From Reticulitermes lucifugus (taxonomy: Eukaryota > Arthropoda > Insecta > Blattodea > Rhinotermitidae), in the NCBI GenBank assembly GCA_026260175.1, contig JAKCWW010000001.1, positions 89,792-153,791 on the forward strand: a stretch of 64,000 nucleotides of DNA. Reading direction: 5' to 3'. The notes under the pieces are model-generated. The model was given only the letters and a program-made list of their open reading frames with translations. It ran no database searches and was not told the origin of the DNA. Each line of letters opens with the position of its first letter. Positions within the stretch are counted from its first letter, which is position 1. Positions 21,072-33,281 of this stretch are shown here, in pieces. The translations under genes and the position numbers were made by a program.

Positions 21072-22027
21072 GTAAGTCTGATTATGCTGCAGACACATTG
21101 CGGGAAGGTGGACACTTGGGGATTTCAGTTCTGTTACAAATATGAAGGATATTTGAGACAAAAAACTGGGATTCCAATGAAGGGATATTCGTATATCACA
21201 AAACCATATTTTTCTATTATTTCTCAGGCTAGACCTGTGCGTAGATATGTGAAATTATTTTCACGCGATAACATCTTGTGCCACTTTTCTCACAGAGTGT
21301 AGATAATCCTTACTGTCTGAAGCCAGTAAGATAAGGTAAATCATTTCATGCGAATGTTGCAGAAAATTAAATTTTTTTTTGTTTCAAATAAATATAACAT
21401 ATTTTACAGATGGCGTGATTTGTCACATATACACAATACCTCTCTAGATGCTTGCACTGAAAACGTAACGTATATGTACGTTGCGTAACTCAGAAAACCA
21501 GTTTCCTGATCCAATATAAATATGAAAGGATTCACTTGTCACTGTATACATTTGCCTTTCATGTCGTGAGAACATGTTTGTCCTTCCTCGTACAGACAGC
21601 AGATTTAATGGGTGGTTTTGTTGGAAGCGCAGTCAGGGTGAATTTCCGGATCCCAAACACCCGTACAGAAGTAAACCTCTGTTTCTGGGGTGTAACGAAT
21701 ATATTCACCTGTTTTAGGAATTCCACATTTCTGCCTTCCATGTGTTATGTTTGAGCCTTTTCATCTTTTGAATGGTCTTTCTGCATATTTATAACTTGCC
21801 GTTGGTAATGAAAAACAAATGTTTGGACAATGTGTGGACAGACAGACCCATGGACGGACGGATGAACGGACATGACAAAGCTAATAGTGCTTTTCTCAGC
21901 TGTGATTGCGTCCAAAAATGCACTAATGACATGCAGTAAAATGAAAGAATCATAAGAATTGGTCACGATTCCTTTTGGTGGATGAAGAACAGAAGATAGG
22001 TTGTTAACGAATGCCACTTTATTATAC
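21072..22027 (+). other. Start of first intron; R-family fragment
   Basis: The sequence returns to AT-rich composition after the donor. A short R-family piece on the minus strand lies at about 21835-21915: 'ggacagacagaccc' with GGAC/GGAT-type units, then 'gacaaagctaatagtgc'. This parallels 60125-60220. Nothing coding is seen. Confidence 0.5.
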
Positions 22028-22345
22028 GGGGGCACGCGGTGGCTCAGTTGGTTGAGGCACTGCGCTACAAGCCGGAAGTTTGAGTGTTCGATTCCCGATG
22101 GTGTCATTGAAATTTTTCATTGACACAATCCTTCTGGCCTCACTATGGCCCTGGGGTCGACTCAGCCTCTAACAGAAATGAGTACCAGGACTAGTTCCTG
22201 GAGGGTAAAGGCGGCCGGTGCGTAGGGCAGACAACCTTACCACCTTCATGTGCCGATTGTGTAGAAATCTCGAGGCCTCAACCTCCTGGAAACCTAAGGG
22301 ACTGTTTAGACCTGTATAAGGATAGCTTTACCTCTTTTACCGCTG
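22028..22345 (+). mobile_element. SINE-3, near-complete copy
   Basis: The tRNA-like head 'cacgcggtggctcagttgg' (A box) and 'tgttcgattcccgatgg' (B box) are followed by a body with 'catggccctggggtcgac'-type sequence, 'gggtaaaggcggccgg' and 'ctcctggaaacc'. A short tail 'agctttacctcttttacc' ends it. A head-deleted copy is at 56930-57172. Body and tail resemble SINE-4. Confidence 0.85.
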
Positions 22346-22534
22346 TTTTACTGAAATTTTAATGTACGTTTTCCCCAAAAGTCATTTAATGTTATCCTAC
22401 ACATGCTTCATCTCTATGTACGTTGTACATTACTTTATTACCTGATCCTTTAGAACGTTTACATTCAAAGTAATATAGAATCTGAAACAAGTTCATAATA
22501 AATACCTAACTCCACAGAACTGAGTTATTTTTGA
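22346..22534. other. No gene recognised
   Basis: A short AT-rich spacer between two repeats; nothing seen. Confidence 0.4.
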
Positions 22535-22800
22535 AATTCTGATAGTTACTGAGCTGTTAAATATTTCTTCTCATTTGATGGAACTCGGAATTTCTTTGCC
22601 GTGCTCAAAATAATCCACAACTGATCCTTATCCTGGACCAGAAGAATCCAACACACACCCTCAATTCTATTTCTGTAAAATCTCGTATTTTAATATAATC
22701 TTCCTATCTGGGCTTACATCTTTCAAATACTGTCTTTCCCTCGTGTTTTCCAAAGAAACATTTGCTGTTTTTTCTTTCCCTTCTGTGCTTATCACAACCG
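22535..22800 (-). repeat. LINE-A 3' end
   Basis: The + strand shows the reversed LINE-A tail: 'tgagctgttaaatatttctt', 'gatggaactcggaatttc', 'cctggaccagaagaatcc', 'ttttaatataatcttcc'. The order matches 61960-62290 and 30925-31290. It is non-coding through decay. Confidence 0.7.
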
Positions 22801-23318
22801 GCTTAATGTGATGACCCTCATAATATGTGGCGAGCAGTGAGAATCATGAAACCCTCTTTATACAATATTCCCTACTCTCATGTTACTTCCAGCCTCTTAA
22901 GCCCAAATATTTTCAACAGTCTCTTCTAGAAGGCTTGAGGCTTCCAGTAATATGGGAGACAAAGTCTCACACCCACGCAAAATAACTGGGAAATTATATT
23001 TTTAAATGTTTCAGTCCTTGCATTTTTAGATGGAAGGCGGGAAAACAAGTGGTTCTGAACCGAAAGGCAGCACGCATTCCCCACATAGAGTCTGTTCTTT
23101 GATTTTTTAATTTTGATTTGTTATTGTCATTCTAAAATAAATGAACTCCGCCATATTTGTTCTGAATTCTGGTGACAAGACTTGAACATATGGGCCTGCT
23201 GATTTTTGTCTGTCTTTGTTATGTACGAATTTCATTATTAGCAATATTAGAGAGCTTCTGTGTTTTTCCTTATAATATATTTAACTTTTCGTCCAGTAAA
23301 ATAACAGCGTGGACCATA
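22801..23318. other. No gene recognised
   Basis: AT-rich intronic or intergenic DNA with no supportable feature. Confidence 0.45.
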
Positions 23319-23383
23319 AAAACTCTTTTCCAGTTTCCATCTTTCATGAAAACCATGAAAGATGGAAACTGGAAAAGAGTTTT
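23319..23383. repeat. Perfect 30-bp inverted repeat, 5-nt loop
   Basis: The left arm 23319-23348 and right arm 23354-23383 are exact reverse complements; the right arm begins catgaaagatgg and the loop is AAAAC. No transposon-like termini or target duplication are visible. A hairpin this perfect in aged surroundings is recent, is maintained, or is an assembly or template-switch product. Confidence 0.9.
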
Positions 23384-24231
23384 CAATAGCAGTTTCTAAA
23401 GGAAACTTAAAAAGCAGCTATAATAAATCATCTGTTTTCTCAGACAAATTTTTGTAATACAATGTAAAGTGATTTATTTAATGACGTTACAAAATCAGGC
23501 TATATCTCTCTAAGTAATAAATTTCTTACCTGATTTTAATATGAAGGCTTTTGTGAATAGGACAATGAATTATTTACCATAAAAGGAGAGAAATGTCTTC
23601 AAATTTTAAGCCGAAATTTACCTGAATAATATTTAAGAAATTCATTTACCCCCTCACAGGAACACTTTGCGTTGACGAAATCGATAAAACTACTGCGTTG
23701 TTTATGGAATAATCGTTTATTGTAAGAATCTTGCTTAACACGTGAATGTTATCTGTGGGTGCAACAATGAATTTCTTAATGCTAAATCCGATGGTACGTA
23801 CGAGAGTATTATATTTTAAATGCTGCAAATCAAAGTAATATCTTCGTGCTGTGTTAAGTTTACTTGTATTTCAATATGATGATATAACTTGAAATATCAT
23901 AGTCCCTTTACCCTCTATGCCTTGTACACCAGCGCTTCCTGGCCGTCGTAAATACACTCCCCACTGGCGTGTGCAGCCTCATAAGAGCCGGGGAAGGGGG
24001 GATGTGTATGAGGTATGTTTAATACATTGTCAAACACAAGTAGAAAGAGCTAGAAACGTCTTGACAGCTTTCTTTTGTATGTACAGCGTTTTATATGCAT
24101 GGAATAAATAGAAGTTTGTTTAAAATGTGAAAGAACCTCTGTCTTGTGTTTCTAATGCACGACAAAATTAATAAGGGTTTCGGGATGAAAATTAGTAGTA
24201 CATTGCTGCCTAAATGTGAAGACGTTAATTT
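23384..24231. other. No gene recognised
   Basis: AT-rich. A slightly GC-richer patch lies at about 23915-24010, with one 64-codon frame and no recognisable domain. Confidence 0.45.
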
Positions 24232-25176
24232 CATACTCAGACCAAGGGATGCGAGTATTTCACTCAGACCAAGGGGTACGAGTATTTCACTCAGACCAAG
24301 GGGTACGAGTATTTCACTCAGACCAAGGGATACGTGTATTTCGCTCTGAGACCAACGGATACGCGTATTTCACTCAGACCAAGGGATACGTGTATTTCAC
24401 TCAGACCAAGGGATACGTGTATTTCACTCAGACCAAGGGATGCGAGTATTTCACTCAGACCAAGGGGTACGAGTATTTCACTCAGACCAAGGGGTACGAG
24501 TATTTCCCTCAGACCAAGGGATACGTGTATTTCGCTCAGACCAAGGGATACGTGTATTTAACTCAGACAAAGGGATACGCGTGTTTCATTGCGAGACCAA
24601 GGGATAGGCCTACACATATTTCGCTCTGATTCCAAGGGATGTATTTCACTTAGACCAAGGGATACGTATATTTCACTCTGATACCAAGGGATACATGTAT
24701 TTCGCTCTGAGTCCAAGGGATACGTTTATTTCACTTAGACCAAGGGATACGTATATTTCACTCTGATACCAAGGGTTACACGTATTTCACTCTGAGACCA
24801 AGGGAGACGTGTGTTTCACTTAGACCAAGGGATACGTATATTTCACTCTGATACCAAGGGATACGTGTATTTCACTCTGAGACCAAGGGATACGTGTATT
24901 TCACTCTGATACCAAGGGATACGTGCATTTCACTCTGAGACCAAGGGATACGTATATTTCACTCTGATACCAAGGGTTACATGTATTTCACTCTGAGACC
25001 AAGGGATACTTGTATTTCACTCTGAGACCAATGGATACGTGTATTTCACTTAGACCAAGGGATAGGTATATTTCACTCTGATACCAAGGGATACATGTAT
25101 TTCACTCTGAGACCAAGGGATACGTGTGTTTCATTGCGAGACCAAGGGATACGTGTACTTCAGTCTGAGATCAAGG
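24232..25176 (+). repeat. Tandem satellite, 27/29-bp units with 85-bp higher-order period
   Basis: About 33 units share the core 'accaagggatacgtgtattt'. The first part (to about 24600) is mainly 27-bp units with 'cactcagacc'. From 24647, units of 27 bp (cacttagacc), 29 bp (cactctgatacc) and 29 bp (cactctgagacc) alternate. The three-unit block repeats at 24647, 24732 and 24817, exactly 85 bp apart. The frames of 137 and 75 codons across the 27-bp part exist because 27 is a multiple of three; I do not call them genes. Confidence 0.95.
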
Positions 25177-26029
25177 TTTGTATAGAAAGTAAGATACTCA
25201 GAAACGCTGTCGTACTATGAGTTATTCATGCAGTATACGAGTATATTGATTGTTCTATATGAAGCATGCACGGAATTCAGAATATTGCAAAGTTCTGTTA
25301 TTTGACGGAATGGAAACTCGTCTTTCCTGGTAGGTTCAGAGACGGTCACTAAGCACCAGATCGTAGCAGATAATCTGAATATTCTACACAAACACACAGA
25401 AATTATCCGTGAATATTAGGAGAGTATATATTACATAGTATTTTCTGTCTGTAGCTGTGTATATTAGTGACCTCAAAACGTATTGAATATGCGGTTAATT
25501 TCTATCTGAGTGACAAGTATATATGAGTTACTGTTATCGTCCTTTGAAGCCTGACATTTATGTAAATTAAATTTAAAAATGTACTACCTCAAAGGAAGCA
25601 CAATATTCCCTGTTACAGAGACATATCTGTTACTGTGCTTTGGGGAAAACATCTCTGCTTATTTGAGAATCATGCGAGACACACACATACTCCCTTTGGT
25701 CAAATTCATAGCTTCTAAAAACATAGTGCTTTAAGTGGTCAATTTATGTTTGCACCTGTTATAAATACACATGTACGTCTGAGAAAGCATTGAATTCGCG
25801 TACTTTCATGTCTTGAGTGATTAATTTTATTCAAGTTTCAATTGTGTTTAGTGCAGTGAAATAGCGAATAAGTGATATGAACCATCACCTCGGAGCGGAG
25901 TCTTTGAGCAGTTAAAAGTCCGTAAGTTACTAATATTTTTCTCACTTTATCGGACCTGAAAATTAATTAATATAGTTACAGCAGCCCGTAACAAGGCCAT
26001 ATCTATAACTACATACATCTAATTCGTAA
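25177..26029. other. No gene recognised
   Basis: AT-rich, with no coding or repeat signal identified. Confidence 0.45.
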
Positions 26030-26215
26030 ATTTCCGTCCCAATTTTGTATCTGTTTTAATATTATTCTTTCACCTACGCGTAGGTGTTCCAAGAAATTTT
26101 TTCCTTCGGTTTTGTCTGACCAAACTTTTCTACGAATTTGACTCCCCCGTATGTCCTGCGTACATGGCCCATCCACCTGGTTCTTACACTAAGTCAAAGA
26201 ACAGCAAAGTTTAAA
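26030..26215 (-). repeat. LINE-A 3' region fragment
   Basis: 'ttttaatattattctttcac', then 'ctacgcgtaggtgttccaag' and a reversed 'catggcccatcc' correspond to the reverse-strand order in the copies at 22535 and 61960. The terminal tail is absent. Confidence 0.5.
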
Positions 26216-26293
26216 TTATTTGCTGTGATGTAGAAGAGTTCACCGTGTAGTGCAAAATTTGAGGTTCCTGTAGCGGTCTTAAGGTTGGTTCGA

Positions 26294-26435
26294 GTCTTCT
26301 GGGATATAACACTGTGGCGATTGGTAAATAGTTGCCCGCCGTTAATAGGAGCTTGCTACCACCCTCAAGGTGAAGGCAGAAAGCTCCTCTGAAACTTTGG
26401 TAACGATCTATCAACACGGCCTCATTTCAGAAGAC
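26294..26435. mobile_element. MITE family M, complete copy
   Basis: The left arm starts 'gtcttctgggatataac'. The right arm ends 'atttcagaagac', giving an inverted repeat of roughly 60 bp. The centre holds 'ccctcaaggtgaaggcagaaagc' and 'ctctgaaactttggtaac'. It is non-coding. Confidence 0.7.
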
Positions 26436-29400
26436 TTGAATCTTGAATTCACGTTATAGATCTAAATAATTATACCATTGCCTGTGATCCATATTTGAAT
26501 ACGTTCACATTTTTGTAGTTCATATCCTTTAAATCACCGTACTTCTGAACATATTTTGTAGAACAAAAGTTAATTTTGCAAGTACTTTCCTCTTTGCAAA
26601 TGAGAGAACTAAACCTTTGAAATTACTGTACTGTCTGTATGTCTGTTTTATACACGATTTCCCTCCCCCCCGCCTCCCAGGCCATTTTAAATGTTGTACC
26701 ACATGACCGATCTTAACGAAAATTGGTATGAACACTCGAAAACAGACCCACACTACACATTTTATTTACGTACACTCGGGTAAGGGCAATGTGACGGATG
26801 CACGAATTTATGAGGTGGGAATGACACTATCTGCCCTTGCGTTTGTGATGAAATGATGCTGGTAATAATTCTTGGAAAAATACTCAACGTTTGTTAAGGT
26901 AATATTTTTGTAGCAAGTTTGCGCTGTGTGGAAATTTCCTGTAGCTTTTCCTTCGCTAGCGATGGCTAGTGAATCAAAATCAGTTGTTATAAAGAAGTCA
27001 ACTGCCTCCAGATGAGTGAAGCAATTTTTAAAATCTCATTATCAAACAATCGAGGAGGTGCACTACCGTCATGAGGTCCTGTTAGCTGTCACCAAGCCTA
27101 CGAGGTTGTTCTTTATGTCTCTAAAATTGCGTTAAAATTGACTGAGGTCGTAACTTATATTTTAACTCTATTTTATTTGTGTGCTTTGATGTGAATTTAT
27201 CATAGTTTTATACTTTTATCGAAAATGGATAAGAATTTATGTCGTATATTGGAATACTATCGCTTCAATTTGAAGTATGTCGCGTATGTCGCTATCAACA
27301 TCAAGAACGCATTAAAAAGGTTATTTTAATAATGGCTGGAATAGTTTGTTCTTCTTATTTCCACGTTTATTGGCGATAATTCAGATTTCTATAATGCCCT
27401 TGGAGATTAAAGTTTGTAGTGTTATTGTACAACAAGAAATATTATTCCTCTCTGACAGGCCTGTTTTGTCGCTGCATAAAATGTAACAAACGTTTCGTAT
27501 AGGTTCTTCATAAGGGCAATGGTTTTTTTTTATTTTATGCAGGCAATAAGGAATAAGAAGACAAAAGGCAGCTTCAGAAGTTTGGTAAAATCCGATCTAC
27601 TTTTGTGAAGAATTTTTCAAATATAAAAATATCGAATATTAGATGAAAATGTCTGAATATATTAATTTATATTTTGCATTTTAAGAACGTGAAGTGTGCT
27701 TGAGACTGTAAAGAAAAATGACCTTTTTACCAAAAGAGTAAGCACGTGATGCAGTTTTTCTGCTTTACTGAAAAATTATTCAAAGTGGCGATAACTGGGT
27801 TACATTCTCATGGTCTAATATGCTGCCTTCGGTTTCGAAAAAGGCGATAACTTTAACTTAACTTAGCAACTCTTTGGTTTTCAGGAGATGTTCTATACCG
27901 TTTAGTGCTTTGAGATTAATACTATTGACTTAGGCCTTATTTATTTATTTTCCAATTAATGTATTTTATGGTATTTCAAGGGCTTTAAATGTAGTCATTT
28001 GCTCTATTATTTTTAATGCGTGTCAGGTTTAGCCCAGAAAGGTAAAAAAATATGAATTATTTCGCACAAATATGTGTATATTAATATTCACTCTTTATGT
28101 GCCTATGAAATACTTACATTAATACACTTTTATAGCTATTAATATTTGTACCACGAACTTAAATCCTGTCTTCATTTGATGTTATAAAAGATGTTCTCAT
28201 TAAGTGAAGTGGCACTTCCATTAATGATTTTACAAAGTTCCTGTAATTTAACACTGTATGTGTACACATTGAATTGTGTTTCTAGTCTCATAAGTATTAA
28301 GCAAAATAATTTTTAAGTAACGTTCTTTTTTGATAGGCCCAAAAATGTGAGATCTTACTGTTACAGACATTACTATTTATGCTGCACAATACTTTTAAAA
28401 ATGTGTTAACTTATTTGCTGCATATATGTTGATTCAATTCTGCCTTGCCATTGTTTTTATGTACATAAATTTGAATTATGATGTAACTTTATGACTCAAA
28501 GGCTGTTGTAGGTTAGGGTTCCACGTGTGTAAACCCAAATTTCTGTTGGTTAAATTCGAACAAGTGTTATTTATAAAAATAAATCACGAAGTTGTGGCGC
28601 AGTCTGTGCTTATATTATGCATAAATTATTAATAATTAATTTTAAATGAAATTTATGGTGTGTAACATAATTTACACACACTTGAATTTAAAACGAATCA
28701 TTTTAATGACCTGTTAAAGGGTATACTGTTTCAAGGTATAAAATCGCACCATGACGTACGTAATTAAATTAAGTTCAATAATAATAATAATAATTGTAAT
28801 AATAAAACACTACTCACAAAAATTATTCGGCTACTGTAAATTATGTAAGGAATGCGGTTTCCTATGTAATGTGTAACTTGGTTTAATACCATGTAATGCA
28901 GCTAGGCAATTTTGTTATTTATATTAAACATATGTATAAGGCATATAACGACACTGTCATTTCCGAAGATCATATAGGCGATATATGTTAAAAACAAATG
29001 ACTCCTAAATGCTTGTGGACTGTTTCATTCAGTAAGTATAATTTACGTCTCTTTGACCTTATCTTGTGGCACTTCTGAAGAACTAATTTCAGTACGATTG
29101 GAAACGTTACTAGTATTTCAAGCCAAAATGTGAGGAAATTAAATTGCTGATTTCTAACATATACTCGCAAGGCTGAAGATAGATCTGTTATTGACGACGA
29201 GACTCAAATACGTACAGTGGCATGCATTGTAGCAATATTTTAAATTACACATCGAAAAAGGTATGGAACAACTTGAAATTCAAAAATAGATGTTGGTTGC
29301 AGTTCGTACAGTGAACGTTTATGTTACGTGTATGTTCACATTAGTGACATCCCTTTGTGTAACCGACTTAAACCACATAAATAAAATTAAAGCCACAATA

Positions 29401-29871
29401 ACATAAGTATGAATGTATTGAGTAAATCGGTTTTGTACCTCTACATGTTGCGTATTCCATTAAGACGCCATTTCCAACTTTCTCTCCATGGCAGGAACAG
29501 GTATTTTAGACGACTGATTTACAAACCAAAATATAGTTTTCAAAACTACATAAAATATTTGCACAAGAGAAAATTTAGAGCAGATTAATAATCCAACACA
29601 TATAAAGATCTACTGCAGCATACTCAAATACCAAGAGTTTTGATATAATTTCTATACATTGATGACAACAGAGCAGAGGTTTACAGCGTTTCGGGCCGTA
29701 TTGTGTCACTTTCATTTATATAATTTTCAACATACTGATAGAAGATTTTAGCCAGTTGAATAAGTTACTTTTTGATAGGGGAAATTTTTCCTGATAATGA
29801 CCTCATTGAGATCGAAACAGGTTTTTTGTATTGTGGTATTTACTGAACAGTGTGTGTTACACGGCATATAT
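26436..29871. other. Long AT-rich stretch, no gene recognised
   Basis: This is one of the emptiest parts of the window. It holds a C-rich patch near 26665, an (AAT)n run at about 28768-28806, and near 28960 and 29787 variants of the cross-family module ('ccgaagatcatatagg', 'tgagatcgaaacagg'). No frame exceeds about 75 codons. Confidence 0.5.
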
Positions 29872-30236
29872 ATATGTATACTTACACACACGTACATACT
29901 TACATACGTACATAATACGTAATACATGCATATATACACACATACACGCATACATATACATAATACATGTACACATACATGCGTACACGCGTACACGCTT
30001 ACATGCAAACATAACACATACATACATACATGCATACATAACGTACATAAAATACATATATACTTGCATATATGCATACCTACATACATACATGAATACA
30101 TACATACATACACACATACATACTTGTAAATGCATACACACTTACATATATACATACATACTTGTACATACATATATACATACACACATACGTACGTACA
30201 TATATACATACATACACACACACACACACGTACTTG
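29872..30236. repeat. (TACA)n-type microsatellite, interrupted
   Basis: About 365 bp of TACA/CATA units with CG and AT variants, ending in an (AC)n run near 30212-30230. Long frames on both strands (up to 176 codons, rich in Y, V, C, I or H, T) are a by-product of the repeat. Confidence 0.95.
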
Positions 30237-30365
30237 CGTACACCAAACTCTTTCAGTGCCATACCAGTTTTGTATCACATGTGTTTAATTTCTTGTCCTT
30301 TGAATTTATGATTTTCGAAAGCGTCTAATTAGTAAATTATGTATATAGTGCTCGCTCGCTCACTT

Positions 30366-30390
30366 ACGCACACACACACACACACACAAA
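30366..30390. repeat. (CA)n microsatellite
   Basis: About 11 CA dinucleotides, followed by an interrupted CA stretch to about 30405. Confidence 0.9.
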
Positions 30391-30405
30391 CACATTCTCA
30401 CACAC

Positions 30406-30924
30406 AGCCTTATATGAAGATAAAGCATTTACTAGTTTTTTACATGCAGAGCCATGTGACTTCGTGATTTGTCTGTTTGTGTTATAGACATTTTGCACTC
30501 AATATTTGCTTGGTTTAAGGCAGCTGAAATTTCCTCTGAATCCCCGTTTTGAATTGGAACTGTGTTCAGACGCTGTCCCAGTGTCACATTGCTTCTCATT
30601 ATATCCTGCAGGCATAATTATCACTGTTTCGGTTACGGCTATAGGCAGTTTATGTAGCTTAAGCTGTTGCTGAAGAAGTAATCAGATCTGCCAGAGAAAA
30701 GGCAAAGCAGATGTTTTATTTACTTGCATACTGACTGTTAACTAGCATAATAAGAGTAACTGCTTCTAGCCTTACCGACAAAAGGAAAAACCACGAAGAA
30801 TAAAAGAGAATATTTGAAATACTCACGTAATATAAACTTAAATAACTTATTTTTAAAGTAAAATTGGGCCGAGATTTGTTAAATCAATGGTAAAACTCTT
30901 TTTTGAAGTGAAGACACACAGTGC
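30406..30924. other. No gene recognised
   Basis: AT-rich spacer before a LINE-A end; nothing else seen. Confidence 0.45.
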
Positions 30925-31290
30925 CACTTAAATCAACAATATCTAACTCCGTGGAGCAGAATGCTTCCTTATCTAGTCAGGAAATTCCCCGCACATGTCA
31001 ATGCCGAAGGTCCATTGTCATGCTGAAAAGAGCCCGCGACTTGACGCTGTCCTGAGCCAGATAAATCCAACGTAAGTCCTCATATCCTCTTGTCTTCAAG
31101 CTCAATTTTAATATTAGCATCCAGTCTACGCGTACGTCTTCCAGACAGTCCCCTTCCTTCAGGTTTCCCAACAAAAACATGTAAGCATTTCTCTTCTCAT
31201 TCACAGAGCCCACATGCCCCACTCATCGCATCTTTCTGGACTTAATATTTTCAGATAGTATGTTAGGAGTGGCATTTCTGAAGCGCCTCA
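30925..31290 (-). pseudogene. LINE-A reverse-transcriptase C-terminus and 3' tail
   Basis: On the minus strand the frame at 31222-30998 reads MGHVGSVNEKRNAYMFLLGN, then weaker matches, then RWIYLAQDSVKSRALF. This is a decayed form of the C-terminal motif I know from insect LINEs (RWAGHVARM...RNAYRVLVG...WINLAQDRDQWR). The 3' tail follows at 30925-30990, where the + strand shows 'ctccgtggagcag' and 'tagtcaggaaattcc'. Only the last part of ORF2 is present, as expected for 5' truncation. Confidence 0.75.
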
Positions 31291-32235
31291 TCATGCGGTA
31301 TAAGTATGTAAAAAGTTTTAATGATTACAACGTGACAAGTGGACGTTATGGCTTAGATTAAGTAATCGATTTAACGTTCCTAAAATATTCCTATTTAATA
31401 CACAAGATGGTCATAGGTGTGGTGAATTGTGTTTCAGCAACTAATGGAAGACATCCCCTTGTGTTTACACATTAATTGGTTGATTATCGAGTCACCGTCA
31501 AACATATGTAGCCTATTGTTACGTAATACACATACAGTTGCATTGGACGGTGTCTCACTAATCAATCAAGTAATGTGTTTAAGCGAGTTCGACACAAATT
31601 TCATGAGCTGATCATATAACTAATGCAGGTTAAACGTGATTATTGGAACTACTTTGATGGATTTTAATTTTCTGCGAAAAAATAACACTATTCACTGTAC
31701 GAAGAATGAAACAACTTTTATTGCACAGTCGCAAAATCAGAAACGGGAGTGAAACATTACATTGTACGTCAGTCAGTCAGCAGTGATACTTCCAATCTGC
31801 GTCTCTTGATTTAAAAATACATTGACAAATCTTATTTTTTAATCTTTCTGATGACATCCTTACTAAAATCTATGTTTTAATAATTATTTTGGGTTGTTAA
31901 TTTCTATATTCATAGAATTTATCTTAATTAAATAACTTACGAATTAAGATAATGCATATTGATAAGGGTTCTGAAGGTTTCTGAGCATGGTGTAAATATC
32001 ATCGTAACAGAAGTTTCTTTGAAAAGTGTTCGTGACGTAAATATATAAGGAAAACCTATACGACGCTTGCGATCCCGGCTATGTCCCAGTCTTCACGTAA
32101 AAGGAAGGGTTAAATGAAACTGTTCCTGGTCATTATGCTTTGTGTAAAATGACCCACTGATGAATTACTTCTTCTTTGTTCCTCAAGACAGAGCCACCCA
32201 CCCATTGAAATATTCTGCGCTGTCTTGAGCAGACA
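31291..32235. other. No gene recognised
   Basis: AT-rich, with no domain or repeat ends seen. Confidence 0.45.
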
Positions 32236-32317
32236 TACAGGGCATACACAAAAGAATGGTGCGGTTTTAATAGTGTTCACTATTAAAACCGCACCATTCG
32301 TTTGTGTATGCTCTGTA
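32236..32317. mobile_element. Near-perfect palindromic MITE
   Basis: Two 40-bp arms with two mismatches and a 2-nt loop. The left arm begins TACAGGGCATACACA and the right arm ends TGTGTATGCTCTGTA. The CAGGG start next to TA fits a Tc1/mariner-type end with a TA target, making this two terminal repeats joined head to head with almost no interior. Confidence 0.9.
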
Positions 32318-32819
32318 TTCCTTTGCTTACGTTGCTTGTGGTTCGCTTATTGTTTTGATTAATTTCATTTACTGCTTCAATAACGTATTTGAATATAATA
32401 ATGCTTAAATAAATACACCTTATAGCTTTATATTTAGTAACAAAAACCTAGCGATTTGATGACGTTTGCTACAATCCACAGAGTGGCGCTAAAGCCACTT
32501 AAGACCCGATCTTTAACAGCAGGTGGGACGTACTATGGTAATATCTTCTTATTCAAGTCTGCCAAGGCTTCAGAGACGACAATCTCCTCTTACGTAGCTT
32601 GCCACAGTTAGCAATGCTGTTAACGCTTCAAATAGTCAACAGGAGTACGTATTGTGTCAGTGAAGTACAATTATAATTTTGCCTCTAGTGTAAAGTGACT
32701 TTTGCGCCACTCTGTATAATATAATACTACATTCTAATATAAGCTAGTACCCAGTTATTACGGATTGCAAAGCACTTTAAATCACTGCTGCTTACTCGTG
32801 AATCGAAGGTCAGAATATA
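32318..32819. other. No gene recognised
   Basis: AT-rich spacer. The phrase 'gtggcgctaaagcca' near 32483 and 'tttgcgccactctgtat' near 32700 suggest a diverged inverted repeat about 220 bp apart. It is too weak to call as an element. Confidence 0.4.
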
Positions 32820-33281
32820 CATACCTGTGTTATGAGCCGTTCTGAAGCACGCAAGCAAAACTTGACATTTACACAATCATATTAAGTATGACTGTGTATC
32901 TTTGAAAGGGAAGCATTACGTAAAGTATGTGGTCCAGTGCAAGAGACAGGCGAAGGGACAATAAGGCACAATCAAGAAATGTACCAACTGTACCGGTTAC
33001 CGGGTAGTATTAAAATGATAAAAGTGGCGAGGCTACGATGGGCAGGCCATGCACAAAGAATGAGTAAGAATAAAAACCCCAGAAGAATCATGCATTTCAG
33101 ACTTGAAGGAAAAAGTCAGTGGGGAGACCTAAACTTCATTGGATGTTTGATGTATTGCAAAAATTTAAGGAGATAGTTGGTCGCCAGAGGTAGTCATGTA
33201 AGAAGGTTCTACCGGAAGCTGAGGTTCATAGTGGACTGCAGCGCTACTGATGACGATGATGATGATGATGATGATGATAAT
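32820..33281 (+). pseudogene. LINE-B reverse-transcriptase C-terminus with (GAT)n tail
   Basis: The frame from 32937 contains IRHNQEMYQLYRLPGSIKMI and then ARLRWAGHAQRMSKNKNPRR, a strong match to the conserved C-terminal block of insect LINE ORF2 (ELYQLY...RLRWAGHVQRM...P+R). The frame ends early, and further remnants (VARGSHVRRFYRKL) follow in another frame. A (GAT)n tail at 33247-33278 marks the 3' end. The 5' end is truncated. Confidence 0.8.

Noticed and set aside
20562-21161. 199-codon minus-strand open frame across the GC-rich island
   Set aside because: It lies antisense to the exon with splice donor and start context. Its serine/proline-rich content follows from GC composition; no domain or splice support on that strand.
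24216-24629. 137-codon frame with repeated FTQTKGYVY-type units
   Set aside because: It exists because satellite units are 27 bp; the frame is lost where 29-bp units begin.
24232-25176. Regular short repeats considered as a CRISPR array
   Set aside because: Units are head to tail with no unique spacers, in an animal genome.
29748-30328. Long cysteine/valine/tyrosine-rich and histidine/threonine-rich frames on both strands
   Set aside because: They are translations of the TACA microsatellite.
32480-32720. Possible inverted element with 'gtggcgctaaagcca' and 'tttgcgccactctg' ends
   Set aside because: Match is too short and diverged, with no target duplication.
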